Assembly: GCF_905171765.1 (NCBI RefSeq)
Contig: NC_053391.1
Location: 263,207,918 to 263,271,917 of the forward strand
DNA from: Bufo bufo
Taxonomy: Eukaryota > Chordata > Amphibia > Anura > Bufonidae
Reading direction: 5' to 3'
DNA: 64,000 bases
Under the pieces are notes generated by a model. It was not told the DNA's origin, searched no databases, and saw only the letters and a program-made list of their open reading frames with translations. Within the stretch, counting starts at the first letter, position 1; each line of letters starts with the position of its first letter. Of the stretch, positions 10,320-20,985 are shown piece after piece. Made by a program: the position numbers and the translations under genes.

Positions 10320-12272
10320 CTATGCTAAGTGTACCTGTGTGTGGTACTTCCGGAAACACTCTCCATAGCATAGGGCAGGGTGGTCAGCACAGTCAGGACA
10401 GAAATAGCGGGTGTCACGCCTTATTCCACTCCTGCTACAGACACGACATCTTTTTCGGGGTGACGGTTGGGTTGAGGTACCAGGAACGACACTGGGGAAA
10501 TGTCGCTCGTGTAGACGGCTAACTACACTGGTGGATGGGGCCACGGAACCTCCTGGGTAAAGGAGGTTCTCGATGATCTCTTCCTGGAATTTGAGGAAGG
10601 ATCCTGTTCTCCCAGCCTTACTGTAGAGAACAAAACTATTGTAGAGCGCCAATTGAATTAAATATACAGACACCTTCTTATACCAGCGTCTGGTTCTGCG
10701 GGAAACTAAATACGGAGACAACATCTGGTCATTGAAGTCCACCCCTCCCATGAGCGCATTATAGTCGTGGACACAGAGGGGCTTTTCAATGACACGGGTT
10801 GCTCGCTCAATTTGGATTGTCGTGTCTGCGTGAATGGAGGAGAGCATGTAAACGTCACGCTTGTCTCTCCATTTCACCGCGAGCAGTTCTTCGTTACACA
10901 AGGCAGCCCTCTGCCCCCTTGCAAGACGGGTGGTTACAAGCCGTTGGGGGAAGCCCACGCGACTAGTTCGCATGGTGCCACAGGCGCAAATCCGTTCTAG
11001 AAACAAATGCCTAAAGAGGGCCACACTTGTGTAGAAATTGTCCACATAAAGATGGTACCCCTTGCCGAATAAGGGTGACACCAAGTCCCAGACTGTCTTC
11101 CCACTGCTCCCCAGGTAGTCAGGGCAACCGACCGGCTCCAGGGTCTGATCTTTTCCCTCATAGATCCGAAATTTGTGGGTATAGCCTGTGGCCCTTTCAC
11201 AGAGCTTATACAATTTGACCCCATACCGGGCACGCTTGCTTGGGATGTATTGTTTGAAGCCAAGGCGCCCGGTAAAATGTATTAGGGACTCGTCTACGCA
11301 GATGTTTTGCTCAGGGGTATACAAATCTGCAAATTTCAGGTTGAAATGGTCTATGAGGGGCCGAATTTTGTGGAGCCGGTCAAAAGCAGGGTGGCCTCTG
11401 GGACGGGAGGTGGTATTGTCGCTAAAATGCAGAAAACGTAGGATGGTCTCAAATCGTGTCCTGGACATAGCAGCAGAGAACATGGGCATGTGATGAATTG
11501 GGTGCGTTGACCAATATGACCGCAATTCATGCTTTTTTGTCAGGCCCATGTTGAGGAGAAGGCCCAAAAAAATTTTAAGCTCGGAAACTTGGACTGGTTT
11601 CCACCGGAAAGGCTGGGCATAATAGCTTCCCGGGTTAGCGGTTATAAATTGTGTGGCATACTGGTTGGTCTCTGCCACGACTAAGTCCAAGAGCTCCGCA
11701 GTCAAGAACAGCTCAAAAAATCCCAGGGCCGAACCGATTTGAGCCGTCTCAACCCGAACTCCAGACTGGGCGGTGAAAGGGGGAACTACTGGTGCGGCTG
11801 AAGTTGGTGACTGCCAATCAGGATTTGCCAGCACCTCAGGGACTCTAGGGGCTCTACGGGCCCGTCTTTGCGGTGGCTGCGACGGGGTAACTATTGCACG
11901 TGCCACCGTACCAGCTTCAACTGCCCTTCTGGTGCTCGCTACTTCACCAGGTTGTACGGCAGTGCTGGTACTAGGTCCAGGAAGGGCTGCGCTGCTGGTG
12001 TATGCCTCACCACGTGATCCGGCAGCGACAGCCCCACTCTGCTGCTCTTGAAGCGGATCCTGCGTAACCTGTGGTCTAGCGACATGGGGCCGGGTACGCC
12101 TGGTGCTGCCAGGGACCTCCACCTCCTCGTCCGAACTTTGGGTCAGAGAGCCACTGCTTTCCACAGGTTCATATTCTGACCCGCTAGATTCGTCAGATGA
12201 GGGTTCCCACTCCTCATCCGACTGGGTCAGAATCCTGTAGGCCTCTTCAGAAGAATACCCCCTGTTTGACAT
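10320..12272 (-). CDS. piggyBac transposase, intact ORF (650 aa)
   Basis: Catalyses cut-and-paste transposition at TTAA sites in the nucleus. The ORF is uninterrupted from ATG at 12272. Residues 1-180 are acidic, then Ser/Pro-rich and low complexity, as in the N-terminus of piggyBac proteins. The conserved core (about 180-560) carries the catalytic aspartates in recognisable contexts: D327 (CVDESLIHF), D411 (LYVDNFYTS) and D512 (LMGGVDFNDQ), in the order D-D-D of this family. The C-terminus (609-648) is a Cys/His-rich finger (C609, C612, C625, C628, C635, C639, H644, H648). The length is close to the family's usual size. The protein resembles the frog Kobuta/Uribo-type transposases, which is recognition by motif rather than alignment. 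It lies inside an element with both ends and a clean target site, so it is a transposon gene, not a domesticated one. Activity is untested. Confidence 0.93.
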   Translation of the reverse strand: MSNRGYSSEEAYRILTQSDEEWEPSSDESSGSEYEPVESSGSLTQSSDEEVEVPGSTRRTRPHVARPQVTQDPLQEQQSGAVAAGSRGEAYTSSAALPGPSTSTAVQPGEVASTRRAVEAGTVARAIVTPSQPPQRRARRAPRVPEVLANPDWQSPTSAAPVVPPFTAQSGVRVETAQIGSALGFFELFLTAELLDLVVAETNQYATQFITANPGSYYAQPFRWKPVQVSELKIFLGLLLNMGLTKKHELRSYWSTHPIHHMPMFSAAMSRTRFETILRFLHFSDNTTSRPRGHPAFDRLHKIRPLIDHFNLKFADLYTPEQNICVDESLIHFTGRLGFKQYIPSKRARYGVKLYKLCERATGYTHKFRIYEGKDQTLEPVGCPDYLGSSGKTVWDLVSPLFGKGYHLYVDNFYTSVALFRHLFLERICACGTMRTSRVGFPQRLVTTRLARGQRAALCNEELLAVKWRDKRDVYMLSSIHADTTIQIERATRVIEKPLCVHDYNALMGGVDFNDQMLSPYLVSRRTRRWYKKVSVYLIQLALYNSFVLYSKAGRTGSFLKFQEEIIENLLYPGGSVAPSTSVVSRLHERHFPSVVPGTSTQPSPRKRCRVCSRSGIRRDTRYFCPDCADHPALCYGECFRKYHTQVHLA

Positions 12273-12904
12273 TTTGGACTACTAAATTTAGGGGTATTCC
12301 CTGAGACTACCCAAGAAAAAAAGCAAACCTGTCTTACAAAGGGGAGGCTAGCGAAGTACCGGAGGCTGCTGCGGTTGATAAAAAATATCAAAACTGATTT
12401 TTTTATCGCCGCAGTGCGTGTAAAATGAATGTGCAGTGATCAAAAAATAATAATTTTTTGTCACTGCGGTGGGGCGGGCGTGGGTGAACGCACGTGTGGG
12501 CGACCGATCAGGCCTGATCGGGCAAACACTGCGTTTTGGGTGGAGGGCGAGCTAAGGTGACACTAATACTATTATAGATCTGACCGTGATCAGTTTTGAT
12601 CACTTACAGATACTATAAAAGTACAAATGCTGATTAGCGATACGCTAAACAGCGAATAAAAGTGACTGCGGTGCGGTGGGGTGGGCGCTAACTGACGCTA
12701 ACTACCTAACCAAGGGGCCTAAACTATCCCTAAAACCTAACAGCCAATACCAGTGAAAAAAAAAAAGTGACAGTTTACACTGATCACTTTTTTTCCTTTC
12801 ACTAGTGATTGACAGGGGCGATCAAAGGGGTGATCAAAGGGTTAATTGGGGTGCAGGTGGGTGATCTGGGGCTAAGGTGTAGTGTTGGTGTACTCACAGT
12901 TCAG
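12273..12904. other. Upstream region of the piggyBac transposase
   Basis: Non-coding, between the transposase ATG and the hairpin ladder. It contains inverted TGATCAGTTTTGATCA-like and GATCAGGCCTGATC motifs. A promoter would be expected here, but no clear TATA box position can be assigned. Confidence 0.35.
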
Positions 12905-13119
12905 TCTGCTCCTGTGCTGGATCCAACTGACGAAAAGGACCAGCACAGGAGCAGACAAGCCATATAACAGATCATATTTACTAATATGATCTGTTATATG
13001 ACTTTGGATTGGATTTTTTGAAAATCGCCAGCCTGCCAGCCAATGATCGTTGCTGGCAGGCTGGTGACGAACTTGTTCTTTGAATTTTGCCGGCCCGCGA
13101 TGCGCATGCGCGGGCCGGC
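12905..13119. repeat. Ladder of four hairpins near the right end of piggyBac A
   Basis: Four successive perfect or near-perfect inverted repeats: 12905-12921/12941-12957 (GTCTGCTCCTGTGCTGG), 12961-12978/12983-13000 (CATATAACAGATCATATT), 13028-13043/13050-13064 (CCAGCCTGCCAGC core), and 13089-13099/13109-13119 (GCCGGCCCGCG). The equivalent region of piggyBac B (29887-30106) has four hairpins in the same order, three with different arm sequences. Confidence 0.8.
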
Positions 13120-14593
13120 TTGGAGCGAAATCTCGCGTCTCGCGAGATGACGCGTATATGCGTGACTCTGCGCAGCGCTGCCACCTCCGGAACGCAATCC
13201 TGCGTTAGGCGGTCCGGAGGTGGTTAATACCAACAATACGCTACACATGCAATACACTAACAATACAGTACTATAAATACAGCACTAAACTACACTACAC
13301 GGTTCCCAAATTCCACCCACTAACTAACTATACAATACACACACATGTATTAGCAGCCCACCCCACCTGGCTAATTCTATCCCTAAGGGAACGACAAGGG
13401 TTAACAGTGGAGCTGCAGGGGCGAATGCAGGCCACAGATACAGTAATGCAAGGGTTAATACCCTGCAAGTGGTAGGGGGTGTGTGTGGGCAGGTAGTGGG
13501 TAGGGGTAAGGTACAGTGTGGGTGACAGGGCTGTACAGCAATACAAGGGTTAATACCCTGCAAGTGTACAGAGAGGGGGTGTGTATTGGTAGGTTGTGGG
13601 TAGGGGTAAGGTACAGTGGGGGTGATCAGGGCTGTACAGTAATGCAGGGGTTGATACCCTGCAAGTGTACAGTGAGGGGGTGAATCAGGGGAGTAGGGGT
13701 ATAGTAGGGGGTTTATCGTTTGTGGGATAGCAGTAGGGGTTATGGGCAAGTAGGGGTTAATCATATACTCAGCCCTCCAGGGGTATGCCCGGCATGGGCA
13801 AAAGACACGTGGGCCGGCGCGGTAATATGACGTCACCGCGCCAGCCCGCGCGTCCCTGCACGCGCACAGCAGGGCCGCGCCGTTTGCTGACAGGCGGGAG
13901 AAGCCTTTGATCTCCTGCCTGCAGCACTTTGCATTCCGGACAGCACGATAGTAATCGCGCTGCCGGAATGCGCATAATATCGGAATTATGCCGGAATTAT
14001 GCATGAATATCTCCAGCAGCGATATTGAATCGGAGTTCTTTGAAGCATACAGGATGACCGGACTTTTATCCGATCATTCTGATGCAATTAGCCAGATGGC
14101 ATCAGTGCGAATGCTTGGGGCACATTCACACTGATACATCTGGCTCCAGGTGAACCAGGGGGCGTAATATATAATATACATGTATATGGATGCTTGGGGC
14201 ACATCCATACACATGTATACACTTGATACTGGGGTATATAGGGGACATATATATATATTATATACCTATTAGGGGGCACATATGACATCTATATATATAT
14301 ATACACACACACACATCACAAGGGACCTATAAGGGGGCACATATTTCCCACAGGGGCCACAATGAGCCCCTGTGGGCCACCAAGGCCAGATGTGCGCAGA
14401 TGCTGGCACATCCGCGCACATCATCTTATGATGTGGCAGTCCGTGCATGCATATATATCATACATGCATGCATGTGTTTGCATGCATGTATGGGTATATA
14501 TGCATACGTCTCAACACTTCCTCAACAATCCCCCTGTTGTCGTAAAATACGACAATATCTTGGGGGAAAGGGTTGAGATATATTTGCGCCCCA

Positions 14594-14614
14594 TACCCCT
14601 TCCCCCCCAACCCC
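14594..14614 (-). promoter_or_regulatory. Polypurine tract next to the 3' LTR
   Basis: On the minus strand this reads GGGGTTGGGGGGGAAGGGG (14614-14596) followed by two bases and the LTR start TGGGGCGC. A purine tract in this position primes plus-strand DNA synthesis in LTR retroelements. Assigned from composition and position only. Confidence 0.55.
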
Positions 14615-14774
14615 ATCCTTTGTGGAAGTTCAGGAAGAACTGTAGTGCACACTGATCTCTAGGTACCTAGACATCCCTCGTCCAGCTTCCTCCGACCTGC
14701 CCTTCATCGTAACCTACTCCTCCATCCACAGGATACACCGTCTTCTTCTCGCGGGAACTTTCTTGACTCAACGT

Positions 14775-15030
14775 TTGGAGTGACCACACCCCCACAGTCT
14801 CTCGGTAGTTGCTGATCTTCAGGTGTCCCCCCCCCCCCCCCCCCCCCCCCAATCTGGAGCAGGTTCACCTTCGCGGTCTTTAACTGGCCTTTCTTTCAAG
14901 TAAAAGACTTCCAGTGTCGGCCACCCCCAGTTGGAGTGACCACACCCCCACAGTTTCTCGGTAGTATTGCCGATCTTCAGGTATGCCCGCCTCCAAGGAT
15001 CTGGAGCGGGTTCACCCTCACAACCTCAGT
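14775..15030. repeat. Direct repeat (~155 bp apart) with poly-C tract
   Basis: The blocks GGAGTGACCACACCCCCACAG (14777 and 14933) and CTGGAGC(A/G)GGTTCACC (14856 and 15001) recur about 145-155 bp apart. A run of 24 C lies at 14827-14850. This lies in the non-coding part of the retroelement interior, near its 3' LTR. Confidence 0.6.
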
Positions 15031-15655
15031 CTCCAACTTTCTTCAAGCACGACTTTTGTTCCATCTTGATGGGTGTGGTTCTCCCATGGACAGATTAATA
15101 GGTCTTTACAAGGCAGGTCAGATTTTTCGAAGTGATGTCATGGTACCTAAATTCTAACTGCGGAGAACACCTCCGCCACACTACACATCCAGCCCTTCCC
15201 TTAAGAACTTCACCGTTCCGGGTTTCAAGTTGGCAAATGGCAAACAGAGGAGGCCTGTCCCTATCGTGTCCTAATCTTATCCCCATTCACACAAAATCAG
15301 GTCACATCCCTCCCAACATCACCAAATTCCATTATATGTGTGTACCCATAGAGACTCATGCAACCTGGCCTATCTCTCTACCTCCAAAGACACAGGTATG
15401 TCACAGACCCCTGTGTCAATGTGAAACGACTATAGGATGCAAATGTGTACAGCCAAATTATAACTCACCGCAGTATGTTGGGCGAGTTTCCCTGGGTATA
15501 GGCTGTCACATATTTGTACCTAGAGTGTCTATGGGTACACAATCGACCAACAAACAAAATCAATATATGTACAATGTGCTATGGGGTTTCAGGGTAGCAC
15601 AAATTATACATCCTGAACCCTCATAGGAGACAAAGTGTGTCCATAAAATATTTGG
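15031..15655. other. Retroelement interior, no intact gene
   Basis: Between the possible Env tail and the repeated block no frame on the minus strand is open for long, and the plus-strand ORF at 15132-15626 has no recognised domain. It could be decayed Env or untranslated 3' sequence. Confidence 0.3.
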
Positions 15656-16057
15656 CTACAGGACAAAGTTGGAGTTATGTCCTGAGCCTCCTCCGGTTAG
15701 TTCGGTAAAGTTCTGTCTGGTTCTGGTGTATTTGGTCAATAAGTCCCTTGACCCTCCGATACACAGTCTAATGTAGATGACGATGACCAGAACCAGAAGA
15801 CGATTCACTGGGTGAAACAAGCGATCGTAGAATAAGCTCTTCCACCCGAACGTCTCTAAGTCTTTCTCCAGAGCCTGAGATAATGCTCCCGCTGGATTGT
15901 GGCACAGTCCTCCATCTCTAGAACACCTCTGAACAAAGGTCGCTTGGTTGCCAAAATCCAGTGGGATCCTCTGGAGCCTCACAAGAGTGTCAGGGCGGAT
16001 AGCTACTCTCTTCTGTGGTGTCATCTGGGTTTTTCCTCTGTTCCATAATAAACACAC
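15656..16057 (-). pseudogene. Possible Env transmembrane-subunit tail
   Basis: The 133-codon minus-strand frame has a segment with hydrophobic residues (LLVLVIVIYI, about residues 87-96) preceded by amphipathic sequence and followed by a charged tail, the order expected of a retroviral membrane anchor. It lies downstream of Gag and upstream of the 3' LTR in the element's direction. The fusion peptide and CX6C motifs are not visible. The call rests on position and hydrophobicity and could be wrong. Confidence 0.35.
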
Positions 16058-16965
16058 CTATGACAGAAGAAAATACCAGGAGCTCCTGGGGGGATTTCTC
16101 CCCTCACGGTGCAATAAAATGTCAAAATCCCAGCACCAATACCTTTGACCCAAGAGTAGAGAAAGGTATTGGGCTGCCCTTTATCTCACAGGACCCCTCG
16201 TTATCCTAACACTGGTGTCTGAACACCCTACCTTCAGAGAATCGCGTCCTTTGCTACACATCCCTCTGCACCAACAGATAAGGATGGCCACCCTACTAGG
16301 TTAGGATAACTGAGGTGAGCTGTGGACAAAGCACCATCTTGTTATTGATGGCACCGTATCCCCGTCCACTCATGTGTACCCAGGCTGATTTCCCCCTGTG
16401 ATCCTGTCTTGTGGAGGCCTGCAGAATCAATGGCATGGGTCATGCCCTGGCTCTTCAGGACTCCACAACACAAAAACACAGTCCACACTCTGCTGCCAAT
16501 CATTCTGTGTCCAATCCCCATCAGAGCTGTGTTACCTGTTCGGACTAGAATTAAGTGTGCAGCACAACATTACACCAATGTTGTCTGTCCGCCCCATTCC
16601 CCTGTGTAACACAGCCCTACCGAAAACCTTGAGCAAAACAGTGCTACCTGTATCGATCAGAGACCTTGGTTGCTCATCGTGACATCCCACTTAACTGTGT
16701 TCCAATGTCACCCGTTCCGCAAACCAACAATTATCTCGATCCACAGTATAACAAAGTTTTACCCAAAGGGGACACAAGAATGACTCAAAAACAGCAGCGA
16801 CTGGACTTACAGCAAGGAATGTAAACTGCAAAAATCAGCATGGTGGAACACATTCGTAGACAAGGACTACCACCATCAACATCAAGAAAAACTTAAACAG
16901 ATAACAAAAACACACAACATGGACATACACAGGGAACAAACGGTGTAACAAATAGTACAGGGGTG
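16058..16965. other. Retroelement interior where Pol would be expected
   Basis: No protease, reverse transcriptase or integrase motif is recognisable in any frame. In the element's direction this region follows Gag, so Pol appears to have been deleted rather than merely mutated. Confidence 0.45.
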
Positions 16966-18289
16966 TCAAATGTTGTCTAGCCTAGCTTGGCCATTCTGAC
17001 CGCTCAGCACCTGGTGAGGCGTATGCCGCTGAGAGGTAACCCCTTTATGGCCAAGCTGACTAGACCCCACTGCACAACTTGTTACTTGGATACTACTCTT
17101 GGACATATTGCAATTACTTGCACAAGGGCAATTCCTTGCAATGTTTCCTTTGTTCCCACACTTGAAACGCGTGACTTGGTTTCCTGTCCTGTGTGTTATG
17201 TTCCTATCTGCGTTGCAGTGTCTCGCTATGTGACCTAGGCCACCACATGCAAAACATCTGATGTTTGCTCTGCATGGCCCAGGTCTGTCTACACTGCAGC
17301 CATGCTCCCTTCTCCTGAATTGTTCCATTCTCAGGGACGCACTCTTCACAACAGTTCTTTTTCCCAAAGTCAGGGAAAAATCTCTGTTAGTCTGGACCGG
17401 CTTGATCTGATGATTTGACCGGTCACAGACTATTCTCCCCCCTTTTTGCCCTGCACAGGGCAAAGTTTTTTGGAGTTTCTGACCCTGACTTTACGGAAAA
17501 AGAAAGGGCCGGCACCAAATTGGTGATGATCTGTTGCATGCCAGACATTAGCTGGGACCTTACAGCAACCTCAGCCTTCAATTTGGCTACAGTCACGTCA
17601 GTAGAGGCAGTCCGCTCCTTGAAGGCCTTGACCTCAGTATAAGACTGAGTCAACTTAGCCTCAATTTCCTCCTTCTGCCTCTGCAGCTCTACTTACTGTG
17701 ACTCTACCCTAGCCACCTGCGCATCTCGGTCAACAGTAGACTGCACATTCTCCACCAGCTGTGCCCCCAATGCCGAAACCTGGTCCGAATTACTGGCACA
17801 GCATTGGCAGTGAATGTTTGGAGGAATTGTCTCTGTTGACCGAGACACCAGCGCAACTTCCTTTGTCTTGCAGATGCTAACCTCAAATGTTTGCACAAGT
17901 TTGGCTAGCATCCGAAGCCGTCTGGTGGCCTTGTTCAATACCGTCCGTTTGTTAACACAAAGCTTGTCGTAACTACAAGCCTGTGCTAACAAATCGGACC
18001 ACAGCATTTCTGCTGACTTGTGAGTGGTGGGGAGGATGGGGTTAAATGTGCTGTGTTTAGCTAGCTGGTGTAGTGTGGAGAAGTCCATACTCACGTTTTG
18101 ATGAGAGGCCATCTTCCTTGGTGCTGTCCTTTGTTGTCCCTTGTGTGCTGCGTGGAGGAGGTCCTGTAGTATCTGGAACGCCTTCTCCCGTCCAGCCAGA
18201 CTTCTCTGTTCAGCTCCGACGGTGATGGTCCTCTTTTCAGTGACGTATGCAACGACTTCTCTCCAGTGTTCAGTGGGCGTGCAAGGCAA
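16966..18289 (-). pseudogene. Broken Gag of the LTR retroelement
   Basis: Gag builds the capsid and binds the genomic RNA. Three overlapping minus-strand frames cover it: 18289-17693 (198 codons, N-terminal, helical), 17653-17423, and 17463-16966. The last contains a CCHC zinc knuckle, CFACGGLGHIARHC (C-x2-C-x4-H-x4-C), and a second knuckle in which the first Cys and the His are lost (RFKCGNKGNIARNC), so RNA binding is probably impaired. Frame changes near 17690 and 17440 break the reading frame. The orientation agrees with the LTRs and the primer-binding site. The clade of the element cannot be set without Pol. Confidence 0.65.
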
Positions 18290-18502
18290 TCAGAAAATCG
18301 TTAATGCACAAATCAGAAAGATTTAAATTCTCTGCTGTAGAGATTGCTCTGTGTTTGGTTCTGATTGAACAAAACGCTTTACCTGTACAAACTATCAGGC
18401 AATGGACGCTCAGAATCCACTGACCGCGTCCCTCCCGCCTGACTAGTTCACAGCGTAAGCTATTTTTCTCACCAAAACCAAACACATATACAAATTCCTA
18501 GC

Positions 18503-18520
18503 AGTGGGCCTGGCTCGCCA
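18503..18520 (-). promoter_or_regulatory. Candidate primer-binding site
   Basis: On the minus strand the 5' LTR ends in TAACA, and one base later TGGCGAGCCAGGCCCACT begins. Starting with TGG directly after the LTR is the position where a tRNA 3' end anneals to start reverse transcription. The tRNA was not identified. Confidence 0.5.
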
Positions 18521-18521
18521 A

Positions 18522-19987
18522 TGTTAGGGGGGGAATATTAATCACCAATATTTATGCAAATATCGGTAATTAATATTCATAAATAGGAGGAGCCGTCTAT
18601 TGATGACTCCGCCTATTTATACCTTTATATAACAATAATACAATACTTTGTCTTGCCTTACACTAACCACTAAGCTAGCTGCATGCGCCTTACTAAACTA
18701 TCGCTAATAACCACACATTACACAGATAGTTATATCTAAAACACAGTATTTATTAATACCAACAATACTCTACGCACGCAATACACTAACAATACAGTAC
18801 TATAAATACAGCACTAAACTACACTACACAATCCCAAATTCCACCCACAAACTAACTATACAATACACACACACATGTATTAGCAGCCCACCCCACCTGG
18901 CTAATTCTATCCCTAAGGGAACGACGAGGGTTAACGGTGGAGCTGCAGGGGCGAATGCAGGCCACAGACACAGATACAGTAATGCAAGGGTTAATACCCT
19001 GCAAGTGGTAGGGGGTGTGTGTGGGTAGGTAGTGGATAGGGGTAAGGTACAGTGGGGGTGACATGGCTGTACAGCAATGCAAGGGTTAATACCCTGCAAG
19101 TGTACAGAGATTGGGTGTGTATTGGTAGGTTGTGGGTAGGGGTAAGGTACAGTGGGGGTGATCAGGGCTGTACAGTAATGCAGGGGTTAATACCCTGCAA
19201 GTGTACAGTGAGGGGGTGAATCAGGGGAGTAGGGGTATAGTAGGGGGTTTATCGTTTGTGGGATAGCAGTAGGGGTTATGGGCAAGTAGGGGTTAATCAT
19301 ATACTCAGCCCTCCAGGGGTATGCCCAGCATGCTCGTTTTCCAGGGGGATCTTCAGGAGGGGGGTGGCTTGGCTTCTCTCCTCCAGCCGGGGGGGGGGCG
19401 CTCCACTCTTCCTCACTGAGCGCTGGCTGCGATCTCCTTCAGGGAGGCCAGTAGGGGTACCCAACCCCCTCAGTGCAGGGCTGCCGGATACGGCACGGGC
19501 AAAAGACTCGTGGGCCGGCGCGGTGATATGACGTCACCGCGCCAACCCGCGCGTCCCTGCACGCGCACAGTAGGGCCGCGCCGTTTGCTGACAGGTGGGA
19601 GAAGCCTTTGATCTCCCGCCTGCAGCACTTTGCATTCCGGACAGCGCGATAGTAATCACACTGCCGGAATGCGCATAATAGAAGGAGGGGAGGTTTCTCC
19701 TCTCTCCCTATTATGCATGAATATCTCCAGCAGCGCTGGAGATACTTACTACAAAGGACTCCGATTCCATTGAATCGGAGTTCTTTGAAGCATACAGGAT
19801 GACCGGACTTTTATCCGGTCATTCTGATGCAATTAGCCAAATGGCATCAGTGCGAATGCTTGGGGCACATTCACACTGATACATCTGGCTCCAGGTGAAC
19901 CAGGGGGCGTAATATATAATATACATGTATATGGATGCTTTGGGCACATCCATACACATGTATACACTTGATACTGGGGTATATAGG

Positions 19988-20045
<58 letters not shown>

Positions 20046-20179
20046 CCTATTAGGGGGCACATATGACATCTATACATATATATACACACATCACAAGGGA
20101 CCTATAAGGGGGCACATATTTCCCACAGGGGCCACAATGAGCCCCTGTGGGCCACCAAGGCCAGATGTGCGCAGATGCT
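18522..20179 (-). mobile_element. 5' LTR, truncated at its outer end; holds the empty piggyBac site
   Basis: Matches the other LTR from TGTTAGGGG (18522) to GCGCAGATGCT (20179). The outer ~190 bp present at 14404-14593 are missing, so the U3 start is lost where the PLE fragment begins. TTAA at 18753-18756 is the uninterrupted equivalent of the piggyBac A target. A (TA)n microsatellite at 19992-20042 is greatly expanded relative to 14227-14242. The segment 19331-19500 is absent from the other LTR. Confidence 0.75.
19992..20042. repeat. (TA)n microsatellite in the LTR
   Basis: About 50 bp of alternating TA. The other LTR has only a short TA run at the matching position. Confidence 0.95.
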
Positions 20180-20985
20180 AAAGAAGTATTTAGTGTATTA
20201 GTTTGGCCAATATATATTTTTTCACAAGGGCAGGTGATCGCATAAATTACACCTAGGCTATGACACGAGATGAAGTCTCTTATATCATATACATATGACC
20301 CTTCGGTATTTTTGACCTGTGTGTTTTTTCATTTTTTGTGATTTTTATACATCCCGGGCATTTCTTGCAGGGAAAAAAAACCTTAATTTACCATCTTATT
20401 TTATTATTATGATCCCTATTTGCCTTATTATCCATACTAATACATTTGCTGGTGGGTGCTATGGTATTACCAATATTTCTAGCTGTACGATGGACAAATC
20501 TTGGGGCACTTAGGACAAGATCTCCTATTATCTTATCTTTTAAAATTTCCCAATATTTGTTAATCACTTTCTTGAACTTTGAGACCTGACTATTGTAGGG
20601 CATAATTATAGGTGGAATAGTCCGCATTTCTTCTTTCTCAAATTGCTTCTTTTTTTTTCTACCATCCTCCAACAATCTATGCCTATCCAGATATCCTATC
20701 TCTGTTCTGCATCTTGTGAGTTTCCCCTGATCATATCCCTTCAATTCAAACCTCTTTTGCATGCATTCTGCTGCTTCTTCATAATGTTCTATTTTTGTAC
20801 AGTTCCGCCTTATACGCATGAACTGGCTCCTCGGTACATTCTCTAGCCATCGGGGCAAGTGGCAGCTCTCAGTTGAAATAAAACTTTTCACATCAGTGGG
20901 TTTATTATATGTTCTTGTACAAATTTAGCCATCTTCAATAAATATGGTCAAATCCTAAAAAAATTATTTTTGTCTTGCTATATGT

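Larger units (their letters stand above)
5631..13223 (-). mobile_element. piggyBac A: complete 7.6-kb element, autonomous-looking
   Basis: TTAA flanks both sides (5627-5630, 13224-13227). The ends are CCACCTCAGCCCC and, inverted, CCACCTCCGGACC, giving a short CCACCTC terminal repeat. The homologous site in the other LTR (18753-18756) has a single uninterrupted TTAA, so the insertion is exact. The element holds an intact transposase ORF on the minus strand, a 3-kb palindrome array near the left end, and a hairpin ladder near the right end. Its size is much larger than the 2-5 kb of familiar piggyBacs because of the array. 9350-10319 is non-coding with a direct repeat of a GTGGATGAA motif (9608 and 9750). 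Confidence 0.9.
5399..14593 (-). mobile_element. 3' LTR of an endogenous retrovirus/LTR element, split by piggyBac A
   Basis: After removing the 5631-13223 insertion, this segment aligns by eye in the same orientation with 18522-20179: shared AATATTCATAAATAGGAGG, a TTAATACCCTGCAAG tandem region of about 100-bp units, the GGGCCGGCGCGGT block and a TA-rich tract. It starts TGTTAGGGG on the plus strand (CA at the LTR end on the minus strand) and ends CA at 14593, directly before a polypurine tract on the minus strand. Relative to the other LTR it lacks about 170 bp near 13790. On the minus strand an AATAAA (5628-5623) sits at the piggyBac junction. Net LTR length is about 1.6 kb. Confidence 0.75.

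Noticed and set aside
10320..12272. Domesticated piggyBac-derived host gene
   Set aside because: The ORF sits within an element with terminal repeats, TTAA duplication and a paralogous empty site, so it is a transposon copy.
13324..14004. 226-codon minus-strand ORF in the LTR as a retroviral accessory gene
   Set aside because: It covers a ~100-bp tandem repeat (TTAATACCCTGCAAG units) and GC-rich LTR sequence; the other LTR does not keep it open over the same length.
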